Below, piece by piece: positions 1 through 6,038 of a stretch of 7,310 nt of DNA. The notes beneath the pieces are model-generated. The model was not told the DNA's origin, did no database searches, and worked only from the letters and a program-made list of their open reading frames with translations. The DNA is taken from positions 1 through 7,310 of the forward strand of contig JAFRKM010000010.1 in assembly GCA_017431755.1 (NCBI GenBank), given 5' to 3'. The first letter of the stretch is position 1. Every line of letters starts with the position of its first letter. The translations under genes were made by a program, and so were the position numbers. The DNA comes from Clostridia bacterium. GTDB taxonomy: Bacteria; Bacillota; Clostridia; Oscillospirales; Acutalibacteraceae.

Positions 1-32
1 ATCTCTAAACTTTTTAAATATAATTCTTGCAT
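1..32 (-). CDS. possible 5' end of a minus-strand gene (cut by window edge)
   Basis: On the minus strand an ATG at 30-32 is preceded by AAGGAG at 37-42, four bases upstream, and opens a frame reading MQELYLKSLE before the window ends. The ribosome site is good for this genome, and the frame lies just after an intrinsic terminator, as a new transcription unit would. Only ten codons are visible, so no family can be assigned and chance is a real alternative. Confidence 0.4.
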   Translation of the reverse strand, partial: MQELYLKSLE

Positions 33-143
33 ATTTCTCCTTACATTTCCAACAAAATTCTTCTATCGACCATATGAATAGAAATCAAAATTAAAGAAAA
101 AAACTACTTTTTTAAGAATAAAAATTTTATAAATCTAAATTAC

Positions 144-182
144 AAAAAGACGGTTTTCAATAGTTGGAAAACCATCTTTTTT
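144..182. terminator. bidirectional intrinsic terminator after ssrA
   Basis: Arms GGTTTTC (152-158) and GAAAACC (167-173) pair perfectly. The stem can extend outwards through A-T pairs past one C/A mismatch. A run of six T follows on the plus strand (177-182), and a run of T follows on the minus strand because 144-148 is A-rich. On the minus strand it lies about 90 bases after the 3' end of the tmRNA and is the likely stop for the smpB-ssrA transcript. Confidence 0.7.
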
Positions 183-233
183 CCAGGTAAATATTAAAAC
201 CAAATCGTAACCGCAAATTCATTTTTTGAAATA

Positions 234-266
234 ATAAATATTCGTTTTATAAATATTCGTTTTATA
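234..266. repeat. perfect 15-bp tandem duplication
   Basis: The unit ATAAATATTCGTTTT occurs twice in a row (234-248 and 249-263), followed by the first three bases of a third copy. It starts seven bases beyond the encoded CCA end of the tmRNA, in the untranslated trailer. It looks like a recent slippage or duplication event, and no coding frame uses it. Confidence 0.85.
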
Positions 267-272
267 CTATGT

Positions 273-625
273 TGGTGGAGGCGAGGGGAATTGAACCCCT
301 GTCCGAAAAACAGACTATTTAAGCTTTCTACGAGTGTATCTAATGATCGTTATTTCCCCATCAAACAAGTTCATTAGAAAACTTGAAAAATAGGTATTCT
401 CTGATTCATGACGAAAGCTGAGAAAATCTTCCGTTCACGTTCACCGCTAATTCGTCATCTTACAGTAGTCGCGGTTGTCTAAAGTAAAACGTCTGCTTAT
501 TTAATTAAGCAGCAAGTAATTCTGTATTGTTTCCGTTTAATTGGAAAGTTGTGACTTTTAAAGCAGTTTCACACTGCTACTCGCTTACCTAAACTCCTAT
601 TCCCCGTCGAAGCCGTTACGCCCCC
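273..625 (-). ncRNA. ssrA: transfer-messenger RNA (tmRNA)
   Basis: This RNA acts with SmpB to free ribosomes stalled on broken mRNA and to add a degradation tag. On the minus strand the 5' end (625 downward) reads GGGGGCGTAACGGCTTCGAC, the standard tmRNA start. The 3' end (273-285) has the matching acceptor strand CGCCTCC followed by A and an encoded CCA. The acceptor stem carries a G-U wobble at its third pair, the alanine identity mark. The T arm, AGGGG-TTCAATT-CCCCT, is intact. Inside, an open frame ends in ELLAA and a TAA stop (505-507). A hairpin AGCAGT/ACTGCT lies just upstream of the tag where pseudoknot 1 is expected. Length is 353 bases, normal for the family. No clear -35 box was seen directly upstream, so it may share the smpB transcript and be cut out by processing. 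Confidence 0.96.
505..552 (-). other. tmRNA tag-peptide reading frame
   Basis: Read on the minus strand, the frame ends in NTELLAA and TAA. The likeliest resume codon is ACA at 550-552: the four bases before it are AGTC, as before the E. coli resume codon from memory, and it lies nine bases after the upstream hairpin. That gives the tag TTFQLNGNNTELLAA, preceded by the alanine carried by the tmRNA. Resuming at GTC (553-555) or GCT (562-564) in the same frame would add one or four residues. The hydrophobic LAA ending fits recognition by Clp-type proteases. The stop and C-terminus are clear; the resume point is inferred. Confidence 0.7.
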
Positions 626-679
626 TTTTTTAATATACACTAAATTTTATAATGTTATACTTGTAAAAATACCTCTATT

Positions 680-1195
680 TTAAAAAGTAAGTGAGGTACA
701 ATTATGCTCATCAAATATAACATTTAATATTATAATTATAACACAAACACACAGTGACGTATAGCTTTCATCAAAAATTTCCGCAGTATAATCGCCCCTG
801 AGCCAATTTCTTATTATAGTTTTGCATTTTAAATTCATAATTAATTTATCGTTTTTATAAAGACGCATTTTTCTATCTCTAATGCTACGTTCCAGATGCA
901 TTTCTTTATTATTACCAATTAATAATTTTTCGCCTATTTTGGCTTTAACTTTAGTTTTTTCCCCTGTTTCCAGATTATTTATTGTATAATCGCTTACCAT
1001 CATGAATTTTCTTTTTACTTCTTCTTTGTAAAGCACTTCATTTATTAGTTTACCCTCTTTATTCTTCACTTTCATTGAAAAATGTTCTTTATCTTCTGTT
1101 TCCACTTTTATTGTATATACTGGATTTTCCATATCATTTTCTTCGTAAATTTCTAAATGTCCCGTATAGATTTGTCCAACAAATCTAAATTTCAT
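680..1195 (-). CDS. LURP-one / Tubby C-terminal-like domain protein
   Basis: 171 residues, not firmly identified. The pattern fits the LURP-one-related/YxjI-like families, which fold as a beta barrel around a central hydrophobic helix. Short beta-strand blocks of the type 'IYEENDMENPVYTIK' (16-30) and 'RLYKNDKLIMNLKCK' (111-125) alternate with charged turns. One hydrophobic stretch near the C-terminus (147-161, with IIII) would be the central helix. That stretch could instead be a membrane anchor. Bacterial members have no agreed function; lipid or membrane association has been suggested for the fold. The start is secured by AAGGAGGAAG just upstream. The gene begins 36 bases after smpB and ends 54 bases before ssrA, so it is probably co-transcribed with both. 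The family call is from fold pattern, not a search. Confidence 0.55.
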   Translation of the reverse strand: MKFRFVGQIYTGHLEIYEENDMENPVYTIKVETEDKEHFSMKVKNKEGKLINEVLYKEEVKRKFMMVSDYTINNLETGEKTKVKAKIGEKLLIGNNKEMHLERSIRDRKMRLYKNDKLIMNLKCKTIIRNWLRGDYTAEIFDESYTSLCVCVIIIILNVIFDEHNCTSLTF

Positions 1196-1231
1196 AAAAC
1201 TTCCTCCTTAAAAAACAAACACAGCGCTATC

Positions 1232-1699
1232 TTAATAGCGATTATTTTCTTTAAATGCGCGCTCAATATCACGCCGCGCAGAACGCTCTGCCAATATGCT
1301 CCTTTTATCGTGGAGCTTTTTGCCTTTACAAAGACCTATTTGGACTTTAACTTTTGAACCTTTAAAATAAAGCGAAATCGGAATAATCGATATTCCGTCT
1401 TGCTTTACCATACCATAAAGTTTAAATATTTCTTTTTTATGCATCAAAATCTTGCGAACCCTCATAGGGTCAACATTAAATATATTCCCCTGCTCATACG
1501 CACCAATATGTATTCCGTTTGCAAATAATTCTCCATTTATAACAGAGCACCAAGAATCTTTTAAATTAACATTTCCTTTTCTAAGGGATTTAACTTCTGT
1601 TCCTTTAAGCTCAATTCCGCCTTCGAAACTTTCTATTATAAAATAATCATGCAAGGCTTTTTTATTTTTTGCTATTGTTTTTAACATTTCTTTGCTCAT
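1232..1699 (-). CDS. smpB: SsrA-binding protein SmpB
   Basis: SmpB binds the tRNA-like part of tmRNA and delivers it to stalled ribosomes. The 155-residue product matches the family's usual length. Conserved blocks are KALHDYF (14-20), GTEVKSLR (33-40) followed by NLKD, DPMRVRKILMHKKEI (77-91), and KGKKLHDKR (125-133), followed by the basic C-terminal tail that enters the mRNA channel. His130 sits where the decoding-site contact residue is expected. An in-frame GTG nine bases upstream overlaps the ribosome site AAGGTGAT (1704-1711), so the ATG at 1697-1699 is the better start. It has its own near-consensus promoter and leads the unit smpB, LURP-one-like gene, ssrA. Confidence 0.97.
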   Translation of the reverse strand: MSKEMLKTIAKNKKALHDYFIIESFEGGIELKGTEVKSLRKGNVNLKDSWCSVINGELFANGIHIGAYEQGNIFNVDPMRVRKILMHKKEIFKLYGMVKQDGISIIPISLYFKGSKVKVQIGLCKGKKLHDKRSILAERSARRDIERAFKENNRY

Positions 1700-1721
1700 A
1701 TTTATCACCTTCGCGATTTTA

Positions 1722-1750
1722 ATTTTATCAATTTAAACTTTTAGTGTCAA
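1722..1750 (-). promoter_or_regulatory. sigma-A promoter for smpB
   Basis: On the minus strand, TTGACA (1745-1750) is separated by 17 bases from TAAAAT (1722-1727), with TG one base before the -10 (extended -10). All six -35 bases and five of six -10 bases match consensus. Transcription should begin near 1715, giving a leader of only about 16 bases that includes the smpB ribosome site. Confidence 0.8.
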
Positions 1751-1783
1751 TAAAACATTAACGATTATTTCGGTTTTCTGCCT

Positions 1784-1836
1784 TTTTTATGATATTTATT
1801 GATTACAAATCAAAAAAATTAAAAATATCATAAAAA
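1784..1836. repeat. A/T-rich inverted repeat between divergent promoters
   Basis: Arms TTTTTATGATATTT (1784-1797) and AAATATCATAAAAA (1823-1836) are perfect 14-base reverse complements 25 bases apart. Inside is a second perfect dyad, TTGATT-ACA-AATCAA (1799-1813). The right arm ends two bases before the -35 box of the next plus-strand promoter. It could be an operator, an UP-element-like A-tract region, or a weak stem-loop. The absence of G/C pairs and of coding sequence before it argues against a normal terminator. Confidence 0.65.
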
Positions 1837-1838
1837 CA

Positions 1839-1867
1839 TTGACATAACCAAATTTTAGTGATATAAT
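1839..1867 (+). promoter_or_regulatory. perfect consensus sigma-A promoter
   Basis: TTGACA (1839-1844), a 17-base spacer and TATAAT (1862-1867) match consensus at every position, with an extended -10 TG at 1859-1860 and A-tracts upstream. Transcription should start near 1874, leaving a leader of about 48 bases before the small membrane protein gene. Confidence 0.9.
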
Positions 1868-1921
1868 AATAATGTATTAGCTAATATTGAATCAAGTATA
1901 AGCTTAAAGGAGGTGTTTATT

Positions 1922-2248
1922 ATGAATAATGAAAAAAATTTGGCAAAAAGTCTTATCATTAGTGCATCTATCATCGGTGGTTCTATAATACTTACAGGAG
2001 TAATGGGAATTTTATCCCATGTAATGCTAGGTCACAAAAAGCCACAACCACATAGAAGTGAAATATGCTGCGAAAAAAGAATTCCAAGCGAGCATGAACA
2101 CTTTAAAAAAGATGATAAAATGCCCAAAAATGACCACATGAAAAATCAAGAAGGTAAACCAGAATTTAAAGGCGAAAATAAAGATGAAAAAACTAATGAA
2201 AATTCTGAACCAAAAAACGACCACCAAAAACCTTCACCAAAAGCTTAA
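1922..2248 (+). CDS. small single-pass membrane protein with charged, histidine-containing tail
   Basis: Family not recognised. The ATG at 1922-1924 follows an ideal ribosome site, AAAGGAGGTG (1906-1915). A GTG in frame at 1913 lies inside that site and is not the start. The product has 108 residues: a short basic N-terminus, one hydrophobic helix (about 9-36, rich in I, G and S), then a long hydrophilic tail rich in K, E, D and N with no likely globular fold. Seven histidines (33, 38, 44, 58, 60, 72, 101) and a Cys49-Cys50 pair could bind metal, but this is a guess. The tail is low-complexity and ends in KPSPKA. With a perfect promoter and ribosome site and its own terminator, it is a single-gene unit that should be strongly expressed. 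The strong signals, not homology, support it as a real gene. Confidence 0.8.
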   Translation: MNNEKNLAKSLIISASIIGGSIILTGVMGILSHVMLGHKKPQPHRSEICCEKRIPSEHEHFKKDDKMPKNDHMKNQEGKPEFKGENKDEKTNENSEPKNDHQKPSPKA

Positions 2249-2260
2249 ATTGTACAAATG

Positions 2261-2296
2261 AATATCCCTATCACTATTTTATGATAGGGATATTTT
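2261..2296. terminator. terminator shared by the small membrane protein gene and rpsT
   Basis: Perfect 13-base arms (2261-2273 and 2282-2294) with an eight-base loop contain a CCCTATCA/TGATAGGG core. On the plus strand the stem is followed by TTTTATTTT, giving a good intrinsic terminator after the small gene. On the minus strand it lies just past the rpsT stop but the T-run is weaker. The two genes converge here. Confidence 0.88.
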
Positions 2297-2299
2297 ATT

Positions 2300-2539
2300 T
2301 TAAGCTCTGCTTTTGCGAATTACTGCTGCTTTTTTTCTAGCGGCAGTGTTTTTATGAAGAATACCTTTTGAAACAGATTGGTCTAATTTTTTTATAGCAG
2401 TTTTTACCGCTGCGTCTTCTGCACCTTTTGCCATAGCATCTTTTATAAGTGTTCTAAGTTCTGATTTATATGCTTTATTTCTTTCTGTTTTTGTTTTTAT
2501 AACTTTTACTCTTTTTTTAGCAGACTTTATATTCGGCAT
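2300..2539 (-). CDS. rpsT: 30S ribosomal protein S20
   Basis: S20 binds 16S rRNA early in assembly of the small subunit. The 79-residue, highly basic protein starts with the family signature PNIKSAKKRVKV (2-13) and has the typical helical regions and the late block GILHKNTAARKKA (59-71). It is slightly shorter than the usual 80-90 residues, missing a few residues at the C-terminus. The start follows AAAGGGGGAAAG. It lies 34 bases after degV on the same strand, with no promoter seen between, and ends at the shared stem-loop. Confidence 0.96.
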   Translation of the reverse strand: MPNIKSAKKRVKVIKTKTERNKAYKSELRTLIKDAMAKGAEDAAVKTAIKKLDQSVSKGILHKNTAARKKAAVIRKSRA

Positions 2540-2573
2540 AGTTTCTTTCCCCCTTTTAATCTTTTAATAATAA

Positions 2574-3434
2574 TTATCGTTTATCTCCAAAAAAGACAAC
2601 TGCTAATGTTCCAGGCCCAACATGGGCACCTATCATAGAACCAATATTACTTATAACAAAATTTTTAACTTTTAGTTTTTCTTTTATCTTATTTGCAAAA
2701 TCTTTTGCTTCTTCCTCGCAGTCCCCGTGAACAATATAAAGTGTTTGTAAATGAACATCTTTAGCGTGTTTTTCAATTTGCGAAATCATATAATCAGCCG
2801 CTTTTGATTTTCCTCTAACTTTTTCTACTAATTTAAGTTTTCCAAAACTATCAACAATTAATACCGGCTTGATGTTCATCATACTACCAACCAATGCTAC
2901 GGATTTTGAAATTCTGCCTCCACGCTGCAAGTGTTTCAAATCATCAACCACAAATAAATGGCATATATTCAGCTTGTTTTTCTCCGCCCAATCGGCAAGC
3001 TCTTCCAAAGTAGCACCATTATTTTTCTTGAGCGCCATTTCATACACAAGTACCCCCTCGCCTATTGATGCACAAAGGGAGTCAACTACAACAATTTTGC
3101 ACTCTGGATAGGCTTTCATAACGTCTTTTGCGGCAATTAGTGCAGAATTATATGTTCCGCTAAGCCCCGAAGAAAAACAAACATATAGTATGTCCTTTCC
3201 TTCTTTTGCAAATTTACTAAATTGCTCGACATAAACTGATGGACTAATTTGTGACGTTGTGGGCACAATTTTATTCCTAAGATTTGAGTAAAAATCTTTT
3301 GCTTCCATGCTTCCATCAACAAAAACTTTCTCCTGCATAACAAAAGTCATAGGAATAACTTCAATATTCAATGTTTCTAAAATTTTTACAGGTAAATCTA
3401 TTGTAGAATCAGTTATAAGTACATAATCATTCAT
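2574..3434 (-). CDS. DegV family fatty-acid-binding protein
   Basis: DegV/FakB proteins hold a fatty acid so that the kinase FakA can phosphorylate it for phospholipid synthesis. The 286-residue product has all family blocks in order: ITDSTIDLP (7-15), PTTSQISP (58-65), SSGLSGTYNSA (88-98), DDLKHLQRGGRIS (164-176) and IGAHVGPGTLAV (268-279). Thr60/Ser61, Ser88/Ser89 and His271 fall where the carboxylate contacts are expected, from family knowledge. The start ATG follows GGTGAT at a normal distance. No FakA kinase is in the window, so use by FakA is inferred. It lies between rpsI and rpsT on one strand, 91 bases after rpsI, and may be transcribed with the ribosomal genes or from a weak promoter just upstream. 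Confidence 0.93.
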   Translation of the reverse strand: MNDYVLITDSTIDLPVKILETLNIEVIPMTFVMQEKVFVDGSMEAKDFYSNLRNKIVPTTSQISPSVYVEQFSKFAKEGKDILYVCFSSGLSGTYNSALIAAKDVMKAYPECKIVVVDSLCASIGEGVLVYEMALKKNNGATLEELADWAEKNKLNICHLFVVDDLKHLQRGGRISKSVALVGSMMNIKPVLIVDSFGKLKLVEKVRGKSKAADYMISQIEKHAKDVHLQTLYIVHGDCEEEAKDFANKIKEKLKVKNFVISNIGSMIGAHVGPGTLAVVFFGDKR

Positions 3435-3501
3435 ATAATCACCATATAAAACCTTTGCATCAAATTAGAAGTTTTTTGCTAAAAATTCAAGCCACACACT
3501 C

Positions 3502-3529
3502 AGTATAATTTTTGGTATAAAAATATTAA
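3502..3529 (-). promoter_or_regulatory. weak candidate promoter for degV-rpsT
   Basis: On the minus strand TTAATA (3524-3529, four of six consensus), a 16-base spacer and TATACT (3502-3507, five of six). The -35 overlaps the rpsI stop codon. It would give a leader of about 60 bases before degV. In such AT-rich DNA this match may be chance. The alternative is read-through from rplM, as no GC-bearing terminator was seen after rpsI. Confidence 0.3.
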
Positions 3530-3927
3530 CGTTTAGAGAATTGCGGTGCTTTTCTTGCTTTTTTAAGTCCGTATTTCTTACGTTCTTTCATTCTTGGGTC
3601 ACGTGTTAAGAATCCGGCCTTTTTCAAACCGAGTTTGAATTTTTCTGAATCACATTCAAGAAGAGCTCTTGCAATACCGTGTCTAATTGCTCCCGCTTGG
3701 CCTGCCACTCCGCCGCCTGTTACATTACATACTATATCAAATTTATTTTGATTTTCTGTGAGTACTAATGGCTGACGAACGATAACTTTTAAAGTTTCAA
3801 GGCCAAAATATTCATCGATATCTCTTCCATTTACGGTGATTTTTCCTGCGCCTTTGTATAGCCTTACTCTTGCTACAGAGCTTTTTCTTCTACCTGTTCC
3901 ATAAAAGAAAGGAGTTTTATTATACAT
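3526..3927 (-). CDS. rpsI: 30S ribosomal protein S9
   Basis: S9 sits in the head of the small subunit, with its C-terminal tail reaching the P-site tRNA. The 133-residue protein has YGTGRRKSSVARVRL (9-23), the glycine-rich GGGVAGQAGAIRHGIARAL (71-89), LTRDPRMKERKKYG (107-120) and the standard ending KKARKAPQFSKR. Its ATG shares one base with the rplM stop codon (TAATG), and GGAGG lies in the end of rplM, so translation of the two is probably coupled. This is the usual L13-S9 gene order. Confidence 0.98.
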   Translation of the reverse strand: MYNKTPFFYGTGRRKSSVARVRLYKGAGKITVNGRDIDEYFGLETLKVIVRQPLVLTENQNKFDIVCNVTGGGVAGQAGAIRHGIARALLECDSEKFKLGLKKAGFLTRDPRMKERKKYGLKKARKAPQFSKR

Positions 3928-4370
3928 TATTTACTTCCCTCCAAATCTTTCCATAATTCCGGTTTTTGTGCCGAGTGTTTATGGTCTGTGCCAACAACTG
4001 CACGAAGTCTCACAATTTGTGATCTTCCAAGAGAATTTTTTTGAAGCATTCCTTTAACTGCCATGTGCATAGCTTTTTCGGGATGCGTTTTCATAAGTGT
4101 ATCATATCTTACGCTCTTTAGATTTCCCACATAACCTGTGTGATGATAATGATACTTTTGTGTAAGCTTCTTTCCGGTTAGAACAGCTTTTTCACAGTTA
4201 ATGATAATTACATGATCTCCGCAATCAACGTGTGGTGCATACGTTGGCTTGTTTTTTCCGCGAAGTAAATTTGCGGCTTTAACAGCTGTTCTGCCCAGTG
4301 GTTTTCCTGCAGCGTCTATAATATACCATTTACGCTCTACTGAGCCTTTTTTAGGCATGTATGTAGACAT
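3927..4370 (-). CDS. rplM: 50S ribosomal protein L13
   Basis: L13 is an early-binding protein of the large subunit. The 147-residue product has RKWYIIDAAGKPLGR (13-27), YAPHVDCGDHVIIIN (44-58), AVKGMLQKNSLGR (104-116) and HSAQKP (132-137), all typical. The start follows TAGGAGGAAG. The promoter just upstream leaves a leader of only about 28 bases, too short for the structured L13 leader RNA known in other Firmicutes, so that type of feedback is not apparent here. Confidence 0.98.
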   Translation of the reverse strand: MSTYMPKKGSVERKWYIIDAAGKPLGRTAVKAANLLRGKNKPTYAPHVDCGDHVIIINCEKAVLTGKKLTQKYHYHHTGYVGNLKSVRYDTLMKTHPEKAMHMAVKGMLQKNSLGRSQIVRLRAVVGTDHKHSAQKPELWKDLEGSK

Positions 4371-4404
4371 TTTTCTTCCTCCTATTTTTATTTTTTACTA
4401 TTAA

Positions 4405-4434
4405 ATAATAACATTTCCCACTATATCTTGTCAA
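4405..4434 (-). promoter_or_regulatory. sigma-A promoter for rplM-rpsI
   Basis: On the minus strand TTGACA (4429-4434), an 18-base spacer and TATTAT (4405-4410, five of six), with TG one base upstream of the -10. The start of transcription should be near 4398. The operon may continue through degV and rpsT. Confidence 0.75.
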
Positions 4435-4541
4435 TAAAAATTTAATTTCTTTCAGAAATATCTCTTTTTTTCTCTTTATTTTTATATATAATCTCACTTT
4501 ATCTAGTTTTCGGATTTTGTTCTATTAATTTTTAACTATCC

Positions 4542-4570
4542 TTTAAAATGCAAAAATTTTGTTGTATAAT
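4542..4570 (+). promoter_or_regulatory. candidate promoter for the proS operon
   Basis: A perfect TATAAT (4565-4570) lies 17 bases after TTTAAA (4542-4547, four of six -35 bases). The predicted start near 4577 leaves a leader of about 24 bases holding the ribosome site AAGGAGAG. No T-box leader, common ahead of Firmicutes tRNA synthetase genes, would fit in that space. Confidence 0.65.
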
Positions 4571-4600
4571 TAAATTGATAACACTTAAGGAGAGATTTTT

Positions 4601-6037
4601 ATGCCTAAAAATGAAAAATTAGTTAAAGAAATAACCTCTATGGACGAGGATTTTGCTAAATGGTATACCGATATAGTAAAAAAAGCTGAACTTATGGACT
4701 ATTCCAGCGTTAAAGGCTGCATGGTAATTGAACCTTACGGCTATGCAATTTGGGAAAACATGGTGGCAATTCTTGACAAAAAATTTAAAGAACTTGGACA
4801 TCAAAATGTATCTATGCCGATGTTTATTCCCGAAAGTTTACTACAAAAAGAAAAAGATCATATAGAAGGTTTTGCTCCGGAGGTTGCATGGGTAACTCAC
4901 GGCGGCGAAGAAAAGCTGCAAGAACGCCTTTGCATAAGGCCTACTTCCGAAACGCTTTTTTGTGAACACTACGCAAAAATAGTTCATTCTTGGCGCGATC
5001 TGCCAAAGCTTTACAATCAGTGGTGCAGCGTTGTTCGCTGGGAAAAAACCACAAGGCCGTTCCTACGTTCAACAGAATTTCAATGGCAAGAAGGCCACAC
5101 AATCCATGAAACGCCCGAAGAAGCTATAAACGAAACCATGCAAATGCTGGAAGTTTACTATGATTTCTTTAAAGATTGCTTGGCAATACCTGCAATTAAA
5201 GGCCAAAAAACCGAAAGCGAAAAATTTGCCGGCGCTGAATCAACTTATACAATCGAGGCTTTAATGCACGATGGAAAAGCCCTTCAATCCGCAACAAGCC
5301 ATTATTTTGGTGACCATTTTGCCAAAGCGTTTAACATAGAATTTCAAAACCGTGACAATAAACCTCAAAGTCCATACCAAACCTCTTGGGGCTGCACAAC
5401 AAGAATGATTGGTGCAATAATTATGGCTCATGGCGATGACAGAGGCCTTGTTTTGCCGCCAAAAGTAGCTCCTATTCAAGCTGTTATCATTCCAATTGCA
5501 ATGCAAAAAGAAGGCGTTCTTGAAAAAGCAAACGAACTTAAAAGCCGCCTTAAAAAAATTTGCAGAGTTAAAGTTGACTACACAGAAAAATCGCCTGGCT
5601 GGAAATTCTCTGAGTATGAAATGCGTGGTGTACCGCTTAGAATTGAAATCGGGCCAAAAGACATTGAAAAAAATCAGTGCGTAATCGTAAGGCGTGACAA
5701 TTTAGGAAAAACTTTTGTAAATTTAGATGAATTAGAAAAAGAAATTCCTTTACTTCTTCAAAAAGTGCATGATGGAATGTATCAAAAAGCGCTTGAAAGA
5801 AGAAACAACATGACTCACGAAGCACATGATTTTGAAGAATTTAAAAACACAGCCGAAAACAATGTGGGGTTCATAAAAGCCATGTGGTGCGGAGACAAAG
5901 TGTGCGAGAAAGCAGCTAAAGAACAAACGGCATTTACTTCCAGGTGTATAAAAGATGAAGAAGGTAAAATCAGCGACAAATGTGCAATCTGCGGAAAACC
6001 CGCCAAACATTTAGTTTACTGGGGAAAGGCATATTAA
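4601..6037 (+). CDS. proS: prolyl-tRNA synthetase, short form without editing insert
   Basis: The cytosolic enzyme charges tRNA-Pro with proline using ATP. The 478-residue length and lack of an insert of about 180 residues between motifs 2 and 3 mark the archaeal/eukaryotic-like class (ProS type 3) also found in many Clostridia. Visible class II motifs are RPTSET (113-118), RPFLRSTEFQWQEGHT (152-167, motif 2), and SWGCTTRMIGA plus HGDDRGLVLPP (262-287, motif 3 region). The anticodon-binding domain follows (about 290-400). The C-terminal domain keeps four likely zinc-binding cysteines (430, 435, 461, 464) and the terminal tyrosine of this class. The start follows AAGGAGAG. Lacking the insert, it would depend on a separate protein to edit Ala-tRNA-Pro. 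It is the first gene of an apparent three-gene operon. Confidence 0.97.
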   Translation: MPKNEKLVKEITSMDEDFAKWYTDIVKKAELMDYSSVKGCMVIEPYGYAIWENMVAILDKKFKELGHQNVSMPMFIPESLLQKEKDHIEGFAPEVAWVTHGGEEKLQERLCIRPTSETLFCEHYAKIVHSWRDLPKLYNQWCSVVRWEKTTRPFLRSTEFQWQEGHTIHETPEEAINETMQMLEVYYDFFKDCLAIPAIKGQKTESEKFAGAESTYTIEALMHDGKALQSATSHYFGDHFAKAFNIEFQNRDNKPQSPYQTSWGCTTRMIGAIIMAHGDDRGLVLPPKVAPIQAVIIPIAMQKEGVLEKANELKSRLKKICRVKVDYTEKSPGWKFSEYEMRGVPLRIEIGPKDIEKNQCVIVRRDNLGKTFVNLDELEKEIPLLLQKVHDGMYQKALERRNNMTHEAHDFEEFKNTAENNVGFIKAMWCGDKVCEKAAKEQTAFTSRCIKDEEGKISDKCAICGKPAKHLVYWGKAY

Positions 6038-6038
6038 A

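Noticed and set aside
626..670. Possible dedicated promoter for ssrA
   Set aside because: TATATT and TATAAA boxes are present on the minus strand, but none has a credible -35 at the right distance.
1157..1357. Plus-strand open frame opposite smpB and the LURP-one-like gene
   Set aside because: It overlaps two well-supported minus-strand genes, has no ribosome site and no recognisable protein pattern.
1700..1708. GTG start giving smpB three extra residues
   Set aside because: The GTG lies inside the ribosome site AAGGTGAT; the downstream ATG is correctly spaced.
1913..1915. GTG start for the small membrane protein
   Set aside because: It is part of the AAAGGAGGTG ribosome site; the ATG at 1922 is the natural start.
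2027..2227. Minus-strand open frame rich in Phe, Ile and Val
   Set aside because: It is the mirror of the Lys/Glu/Asn-rich tail of the small membrane protein; its hydrophobicity follows from complementing AAA and GAA codons.
4445..4459. Small dyad ATTTCT-TTC-AGAAAT upstream of the rplM promoter
   Set aside because: Six A/T-rich pairs are expected by chance in this spacer; no further sign of an operator or terminator.
4487..4492. TATAAT on the plus strand between rplM and proS
   Set aside because: No -35-like hexamer at 16-18 bases upstream, and it lies over 100 bases before proS, where another -10 is better placed.
5261..6010. Several minus-strand and other-frame open frames within proS
   Set aside because: They lie wholly inside proS, which has full family motifs, and lack start signals.
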